Shown here: positions 59,186 to 64,000 of the stretch, piece after piece
Position numbering within the stretch: position 1 is the first letter of the stretch
Layout: the number at the start of each line of letters is the position of its first letter
Position numbers and translations under genes: made by a program
Source: Chryseobacterium sp.
GTDB lineage: Bacteria; Bacteroidota; Bacteroidia; Flavobacteriales; Weeksellaceae
Length of the DNA stretch: 64,000 nucleotides
NCBI GenBank assembly: GCA_031277615.1
Contig: JAITMC010000043.1
Span: 1 to 64,000, forward strand
Direction of reading: 5' to 3'
The notes under the pieces: model-generated
What the model was told of the DNA's origin: nothing
Seen by the model: only the letters and a program-made list of their open reading frames with translations
Database searches by the model: none

Positions 59186-59746
59186 ATGTCAGATAAAAAA
59201 CCAGTAATAAGAACAGATGCACCTGCTCCCGAAGGCTATGAAGGAGAAGGGTTTTTCGCAACGAAACTGAGCAGTGTAATCGGAATGGCAAGAAAATTCT
59301 CTCTTTGGCCGCTTCCGTTTGCTACCTCTTGTTGCGGTATCGAGTTTATGGCTACCCTGAACCCTACATACGATGCTTCAAGATTTGGTATGGAAAGAAA
59401 CTCTTTCTCTCCAAGACAGGCAGATATGCTGATGGTTTGTGGAACGATATCCAAAAAATTAGGACCTGTCCTAAAAGAAGTTTACACTCAGATGGCAGAG
59501 CCGAAATGGGTGGTAGCAGTTGGAGCCTGTGCTTCCAGCGGCGGTATTTTTGACACTTACTCTGTACTTCAGGGGATCGATAAAATTATTCCGGTAGACG
59601 TATATGTTCCGGGATGCCCTCCGAGACCGGAGCAGATCATTGAAGGCGTAATGCAGGTACAGGCTCTTGCAGAAAGCGAAAGCATCAGAAGAAGAGATAT
59701 GCCTGAATATCAGAAACTATTAGATTCTTACAACATAAGCAACTAA
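59186..59746 (+). CDS. nuoB: NADH-quinone oxidoreductase subunit B
   Basis: A 186-residue iron-sulphur subunit holding cluster N2. The four cluster Cys appear in TSCCGIEFMA, VGACASSGG and PGCPPRPEQII. MAEPKWVVA precedes. The peripheral arm near the quinone site. Gap to nuoC: 6 bases. Confidence 0.97.
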   Translation: MSDKKPVIRTDAPAPEGYEGEGFFATKLSSVIGMARKFSLWPLPFATSCCGIEFMATLNPTYDASRFGMERNSFSPRQADMLMVCGTISKKLGPVLKEVYTQMAEPKWVVAVGACASSGGIFDTYSVLQGIDKIIPVDVYVPGCPPRPEQIIEGVMQVQALAESESIRRRDMPEYQKLLDSYNISN

Positions 59747-59752
59747 ACGGAA

Positions 59753-60247
59753 ATGACAAACGAATTTGTATTAGAAGCAATCACGAGAGAATTTCCGGAA
59801 TCCGTTATTTCAAGTTCAGAGCCTTATGGCATGCTGACAGTTGAAGTAAAGAAAGAAGACATTAAAAAGATCGTTCATTACCTGAGAGATTCATCACTGG
59901 AGATCAAATTCCTTACCGATATCTGCGGAATCCATTATCCTGAATTCCCGGAAAAAGAAATTGGAGTGGTTTACCACCTTCAGAATATGATGACAAATTT
60001 CAGACTCCGCCTGAAGATCTTCATGTCCAGAGAAAACATTGAAGTGGACTCTTTGGTAGAGCTTTATGCCGGAGCCAACTGGATGGAGAGAGAGACTTAT
60101 GATTTCTACGGAATTAAATTTAAAGGACATCCTGACCTGAGACCGATCCTGAACATGGAAGATCTGGGGTATCATCCGATGCTGAAGGAATACCGACTTG
60201 AAGACGGAACCAGAACGGATAAGAATGACAGTATGTTCGGAAGATAA
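59753..60247 (+). CDS. nuoC: NADH-quinone oxidoreductase subunit C
   Basis: A 164-residue 30-kDa-type subunit. FLTDICGIHYP, VDSLVELYAGANWMERETYDFYGIKF and GHPDLRPILNMEDL are the family signatures. In this organism C and D are separate genes. Confidence 0.96.
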   Translation: MTNEFVLEAITREFPESVISSSEPYGMLTVEVKKEDIKKIVHYLRDSSLEIKFLTDICGIHYPEFPEKEIGVVYHLQNMMTNFRLRLKIFMSRENIEVDSLVELYAGANWMERETYDFYGIKFKGHPDLRPILNMEDLGYHPMLKEYRLEDGTRTDKNDSMFGR

Positions 60248-60294
60248 AACGCGGAAGGCAATTAGCCAAAAGCAAATAGCTAAAAGCAAACATT

Positions 60295-61518
60295 ATGAAA
60301 GATAACTCATTATCTAATATACTCAACCAATACGAAAGCAAGGAACAGATTGACGGGCAGCTGTATACCCTCAATTTAGGGCCTACCCACCCTGCCACTC
60401 ACGGGATCTTCCAGAACATCCTTACTATGGATGGAGAAAGAATCCTTCACGCGGAACAAACCGTAGGATACATTCACAGAGCCTTTGAGAAAATTTCCGA
60501 AAGAAGAAACTATTCTCAGATCACCACCCTTACGGACCGTATGAACTATTGTTCTGCCCCGATCAACAACCTGGGATGGCATATGACTGTTGAAAAGCTC
60601 ATCGGTGTAGAGGTTCCAAAGCGCGTAGATTATATGCGTGTCATTCTGATGGAGCTGGCAAGAATCGGTGACCACCTGATCTGTAACGGGGTAACCGGCA
60701 TGGACTCAGGAGCTATTACAGGTCTTACTTACATGTTCATCGAAAGAGAACGTATCTACGATATGTACGAGCAGATCTGCGGGGCCAGAATGACCACCAA
60801 TATGGGTAGAATCGGAGGTTTTGAAAGAGATTTCACTCCAAAATTCCACGAGTTATTACAGGATTTCCTGAAAACGTTCCCACCAAGATTCAAAGAATTC
60901 TGTACTTTACTGGAAAGAAACAGAATCTTTATGGACAGGACTATCGGAGCCGGAGCCATTTCTGCAGAAAGAGCATTGAGCTACGGATTTACGGGACCTA
61001 ACTTACGTGCAGCAGGAGTAGATTATGATGTAAGAGTTGCACAGCCTTATTCTTCGTATGAAGATTTCGACTTTATTATTCCGGTAGGAACTTCAGGAGA
61101 TACCTATGACCGTTTCATGGTTCGCCAGCAGGAAATCTGGGAATCCATCAAAATTATCAAACAGGCTTACGAAAATCTCCCGGAGGGACCGTTCCACGCA
61201 GAAGTTCCTGATTTCTATCTTCCTGAAAAGGCTGATGTGTATCAGAAAATGGAAGCCCTGATCTACCATTTCAAAATCGTAATGGGAGAAACGGACGTGC
61301 CGAAAGGAGAAGTATACCACGCTGTGGAAGGTGGAAACGGAGAATTAGGATTCTATTTAGTGAGCGACGGAGGAAGAAGCCCTTACAGACTTCACTTCAG
61401 AAGACCATGTTTCATCTATTACCAGGCATATCCTGAAATGATCACAGGTTCTGTGATTTCAGATGCGATTGTAACAATGTGCAGCATGAATATTATTGCG
61501 GGAGAATTAGACGCATAA
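60295..61518 (+). CDS. nuoD: NADH-quinone oxidoreductase subunit D
   Basis: A 407-residue 49-kDa-type subunit. GPTHPATHGIFQNI near residue 30, QTVGYIHRAFEK, RMNYCSAPINNLGWH, and PYRLHFRRPCFIYY near the C-terminus mark it as NuoD. It lines the quinone pocket together with NuoB. Confidence 0.97.
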   Translation: MKDNSLSNILNQYESKEQIDGQLYTLNLGPTHPATHGIFQNILTMDGERILHAEQTVGYIHRAFEKISERRNYSQITTLTDRMNYCSAPINNLGWHMTVEKLIGVEVPKRVDYMRVILMELARIGDHLICNGVTGMDSGAITGLTYMFIERERIYDMYEQICGARMTTNMGRIGGFERDFTPKFHELLQDFLKTFPPRFKEFCTLLERNRIFMDRTIGAGAISAERALSYGFTGPNLRAAGVDYDVRVAQPYSSYEDFDFIIPVGTSGDTYDRFMVRQQEIWESIKIIKQAYENLPEGPFHAEVPDFYLPEKADVYQKMEALIYHFKIVMGETDVPKGEVYHAVEGGNGELGFYLVSDGGRSPYRLHFRRPCFIYYQAYPEMITGSVISDAIVTMCSMNIIAGELDA

Positions 61519-61609
61519 CTGGAATTATAAATTTTGAATTATCAATTATAAATTGATTTTAGACCGTTATTCATTGAGAATTTAAAATCTAAAATCTAAA
61601 ATTTCAAAA

Positions 61610-62119
61610 ATGAGCGAAACAATAGCTTTTAAACCGGAAAGTTTAGCACAGGTACACAAAATTATCGCAAGATATCCTGAAGGAAGACAGAAATCTGCTC
61701 TTCTTCCTGTACTTCACCTGGCACAGAAAGAATTCGGAGGATGGTTAGACGTTCCTGTGATGGATTATGTTGCCGGACTATTAAGTATCAAACCTATCGA
61801 AGTATATGAAGTAGCGACTTTCTATACCATGTTCAATATGAAACCGGTAGGTAAATATGTTCTGGAAGTTTGCAGAACCGGACCTTGTATGGTTTGTGGA
61901 AGTGAGAAAATCCTTAACCATATCAGAACGAAACTGAACATTAAAGACGGAGAAACTACTGAAGACGGTATGTTCACCCTAAAACCGGCTGAATGTCTCG
62001 GAGCCTGCGGATATGCACCCATGATGCAGCTTGGAAAATTCTTTCATGAAAATTTAACGATAGAAAAAGTAGATGAAATCCTTGATCTTTGCAGACAGGG
62101 ACAGGTTGCTTTGGACTAA
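61610..62119 (+). CDS. nuoE: NADH-quinone oxidoreductase subunit E
   Basis: A 169-residue 24-kDa subunit with a thioredoxin-like 2Fe-2S domain. Cluster Cys occur in VCRTGPCMVCGSE and AECLGACGYAPMM. Functions with NuoF in the NADH-oxidising module. Confidence 0.96.
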   Translation: MSETIAFKPESLAQVHKIIARYPEGRQKSALLPVLHLAQKEFGGWLDVPVMDYVAGLLSIKPIEVYEVATFYTMFNMKPVGKYVLEVCRTGPCMVCGSEKILNHIRTKLNIKDGETTEDGMFTLKPAECLGACGYAPMMQLGKFFHENLTIEKVDEILDLCRQGQVALD

Positions 62120-62221
62120 TAGAAATTTTAAACTCTACAGGGTAGATTTTAAATGATTCACTTAACGTTTAATACTAATTAATGCAAGAAGCCAAAAGCC
62201 AATTGCAAGAAGCCAATAACA

Positions 62222-63580
62222 ATGAGTAAAAAACTTTTACTTAAAGACGCCCATATAGAAGGTATCCGCTACTTTGAAACCTACCGTAAGCAGGGAGGTT
62301 ACACCGCAGCTGAAAAGGCCTTGAAAATGACTCCTGACGAAATTCTTGAAGAGGTAAAAGCTTCAGGACTGAGAGGTCGTGGAGGAGCTGGATTCCCAAC
62401 CGGAATGAAATGGAGCTTTTTAGCCAAACCGGAAGGTGTTCCTAGACACCTTGTCGTAAATGCGGATGAATCTGAGCCCGGAACCTTCAAGGACCGATAT
62501 CTGATGGAGTTCCTTCCTCACCTTTTGATCGAAGGAATGCTGATTTCATCTTACTGTTTAGGTTCCAACACTTCTTATATCTACATCCGTGGAGAATATT
62601 CATGGATTCCGGATATTCTGGAAGAAGCTATTGAAGAAGCCAAAGCAGCAGGATTTTTAGGTAAAAATATTTTAGGAACCGGTTTCGATCTTGAAATCTA
62701 TGTACAGAGAGGAGGCGGAGCATACATCTGCGGTGAAGAAACTGCATTGCTTGAGTCTCTTGAAGGAAAAAGAGGAAATCCAAGACTAAAACCACCATTC
62801 CCGGCGGTAAAAGGTCTTTGGGAAAGACCGACAGTAGTAAACAATGTTGAATCTATTGCAGCCATCGTTCCTATCATTGATATTACAGGGGCTGAATACG
62901 CTAAAATCGGAGTTGGAAGATCTACAGGAACAAAACTGATTTCTGCCTGTGGAAACATCAACAAACCGGGAGTATATGAAATTGATATGACCATTACGGT
63001 AGAAGAGTTTATTTACTCTGATGAATACTGTGGCGGCATTAAAGACGGAAAAAGATTAAAAGCATGTATCCCGGGAGGAAGCTCTGTTCCGATTGTTCCT
63101 GCCAACTTATTGCTGAGAACCGTAAACGGAGAACCGAGATACATGAATTACGAATCCCTTGCAGACGGTGGTTTTGCTACCGGAACCATGATGGGTTCGG
63201 GAGGCTTCATCGTATTGGATGAGGATCAGTGTGTTGTAGAACATACCATGACCTTAGCCAGATTTTACAATCACGAAAGCTGTGGCCAGTGTACCCCTTG
63301 CCGTGAAGGTACAGGGTGGATGTATAAGATTTTAAAGAAAATTGAAAACGGACAGGGTAAAATGGAAGATATCGATCTTCTTTGGGACATCCAGAGAAAG
63401 ATCGAAGGAAACACCATCTGTCCGCTGGGTGATGCCGCAGCCTGGCCTGTTGCCGCAGCGATCCGCCATTTCAGAGATGAATTTGAATGGCATGTAAAAA
63501 ATCCTGAATTATCTCAGACCCAGAATTACGGACTGGCAAATTATGCCGATCCGATCCCGGCCGTTGAAAAAAACGCATAA
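62222..63580 (+). CDS. nuoF: NADH-quinone oxidoreductase subunit F
   Basis: A 452-residue 51-kDa flavoprotein subunit. It binds NADH and FMN (GRGGAGFPTGMKW, NADESEPGTFKDR, YICGEETALLESLEGKRGNPR) and a 4Fe-4S cluster (ESCGQCTPCREG, with a later Cys in NTICPLGDAA). Length is normal. The next gene starts immediately at the stop codon and is not nuoG. Confidence 0.97.
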   Translation: MSKKLLLKDAHIEGIRYFETYRKQGGYTAAEKALKMTPDEILEEVKASGLRGRGGAGFPTGMKWSFLAKPEGVPRHLVVNADESEPGTFKDRYLMEFLPHLLIEGMLISSYCLGSNTSYIYIRGEYSWIPDILEEAIEEAKAAGFLGKNILGTGFDLEIYVQRGGGAYICGEETALLESLEGKRGNPRLKPPFPAVKGLWERPTVVNNVESIAAIVPIIDITGAEYAKIGVGRSTGTKLISACGNINKPGVYEIDMTITVEEFIYSDEYCGGIKDGKRLKACIPGGSSVPIVPANLLLRTVNGEPRYMNYESLADGGFATGTMMGSGGFIVLDEDQCVVEHTMTLARFYNHESCGQCTPCREGTGWMYKILKKIENGQGKMEDIDLLWDIQRKIEGNTICPLGDAAAWPVAAAIRHFRDEFEWHVKNPELSQTQNYGLANYADPIPAVEKNA

Positions 63581-64000
63581 ATGAAAAAGTTAGTAGTTGT
63601 CGGCTTAATGATGTCGAATCTTGTTTTTGCCCAAAGTAAAAACGATACCGGTCATACAGAAATGTATCTTGAAGAGACCGATGGATATGGAGGCACAAAC
63701 AAGCAGAAAAGAGTTAAAGTAGAAGTAACACCTTTTGAAGGAACCAAAAAAGAGGTTAATCCTTTTAAAAAGGGATCAGTAATGGTGTTTTGGGGATGGA
63801 ATTTTTCCACCTACTCCAATTCCGATATACGTTTTAAGGGAAACGGATACGACTTTCAACTGAGTAATGTAGTGGCCAATGACAGACCTACCGCATTTTC
63901 ATTTAACAAGTATTTCAATCCCGGCAACGTTACCATTCCGCAGGTGAATTACAGGATTACGTACTTCCCTTCGGACAATTTCGGGATTACCCTGGGAATG
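63581..64000 (+). CDS. Secreted beta-barrel-like protein, partial (5' part)
   Basis: The first 140 codons of a gene running past the window end. A signal peptide (MKKLVVVGLMMSNLVFAQ) is followed by strands with alternating hydrophobic residues (SVMVFWGWNFSTYSNSD, FNPGNVTIPQVNYRITYFPSDNFG), like an outer-membrane beta-barrel. It begins at the base following the nuoF stop. nuoG is not seen before it. Confidence 0.75.
   Translation, partial: MKKLVVVGLMMSNLVFAQSKNDTGHTEMYLEETDGYGGTNKQKRVKVEVTPFEGTKKEVNPFKKGSVMVFWGWNFSTYSNSDIRFKGNGYDFQLSNVVANDRPTAFSFNKYFNPGNVTIPQVNYRITYFPSDNFGITLGM

Noticed and set aside
1-64000. CRISPR array, rRNA operon or prophage
   Set aside because: No regularly spaced identical repeats, no rRNA sequence and no capsid, portal or integrase gene were seen. 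The nearest candidates are tRNA or MITE-like repeats.

Overview
The window looks like the chromosome of a flavobacterium close to Chryseobacterium (Bacteroidota). The basis is AT-rich DNA, many -7 promoter boxes of the TAnnTTTG type, a type IX secretion (T9SS) sorting tail on a secreted nuclease, DUF349 and DUF4822 proteins, GG-leader bacteriocin-like peptides, and a nuo operon with separate nuoC and nuoD. No database was searched, so the genus is an inference.

About 1-31 kb, almost all on the minus strand, is an unusual RNA island. It holds three groups of tRNA-like genes next to RNA-processing enzymes. (i) 1764-2128 is a self-contained unit (promoter-like box, leader, terminator) in which two tRNAs read as circularly permuted: the 3' half (T arm and 3' acceptor strand) precedes the 5' half (5' acceptor strand, D arm, anticodon arm). 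It lies upstream of a slipin (SPFH) gene. (ii) 11043-12869 carries 14 tRNA genes with 14 different anticodons. Several are structurally aberrant: a long-variable-arm tRNA-Cys, a short-variable-arm tRNA-Leu, an 8-bp acceptor stem and a T-arm-less tRNA-Met. It is followed by a nine-gene operon (10944 to 4446): YkuK-like RNase H-fold protein, two ATP-grasp proteins, two DEDDh exonucleases, a cyclic-phosphate-processing receiver-like protein, an Rnl2-type RNA ligase, an MBL-fold hydrolase and a calcineurin-type phosphoesterase. (iii) 25464-28339 has six more tRNA-like genes, most with 8-bp acceptor stems and shortened anticodon stems, inside an operon (31150 to 25464) with a DUF434 PIN-like protein, a zinc-ribbon SDR, an unknown protein and a solenoid protein. 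Between (ii) and (iii), 13668-22284 encodes a MoxR AAA+ ATPase / vWA / bpX-like system with membrane and TPR partners. The working hypothesis (inference) is an RNA damage-response island: it would sense stress, repair or clear cleaved RNAs, and supply or hold a reserve set of non-standard tRNAs.

The remainder is more ordinary. 2.3-4.0 kb holds a MarR regulator, a GIY-YIG-like protein and an alpha/beta hydrolase. 22.4-24.8 kb holds a VOC protein, DeoD and a TatD DNase. 31.5-47.1 kb holds lipoproteins (one frameshifted), an MBL hydrolase, a CPA1 antiporter, a VIT-vWA protein, a PhoD phosphatase, a PLD-like protein, Map and unknowns. 47.4-58.6 kb holds tRNA-Met, methylmalonyl-CoA epimerase, RbfA, a Lol-type permease, a secreted endonuclease I, AroE, a DUF349 protein, RibD, two GG-leader peptides, an IMPACT protein, a zinc peptidase and an acetyltransferase. 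58.7-63.6 kb is nuoABCDEF, followed by a secreted-protein gene that runs off the end.

Repeats include a MITE-like element (two copies), a 190-bp direct repeat, REP-like hairpins around the VOC gene, and a hairpin repeat between array tRNAs.
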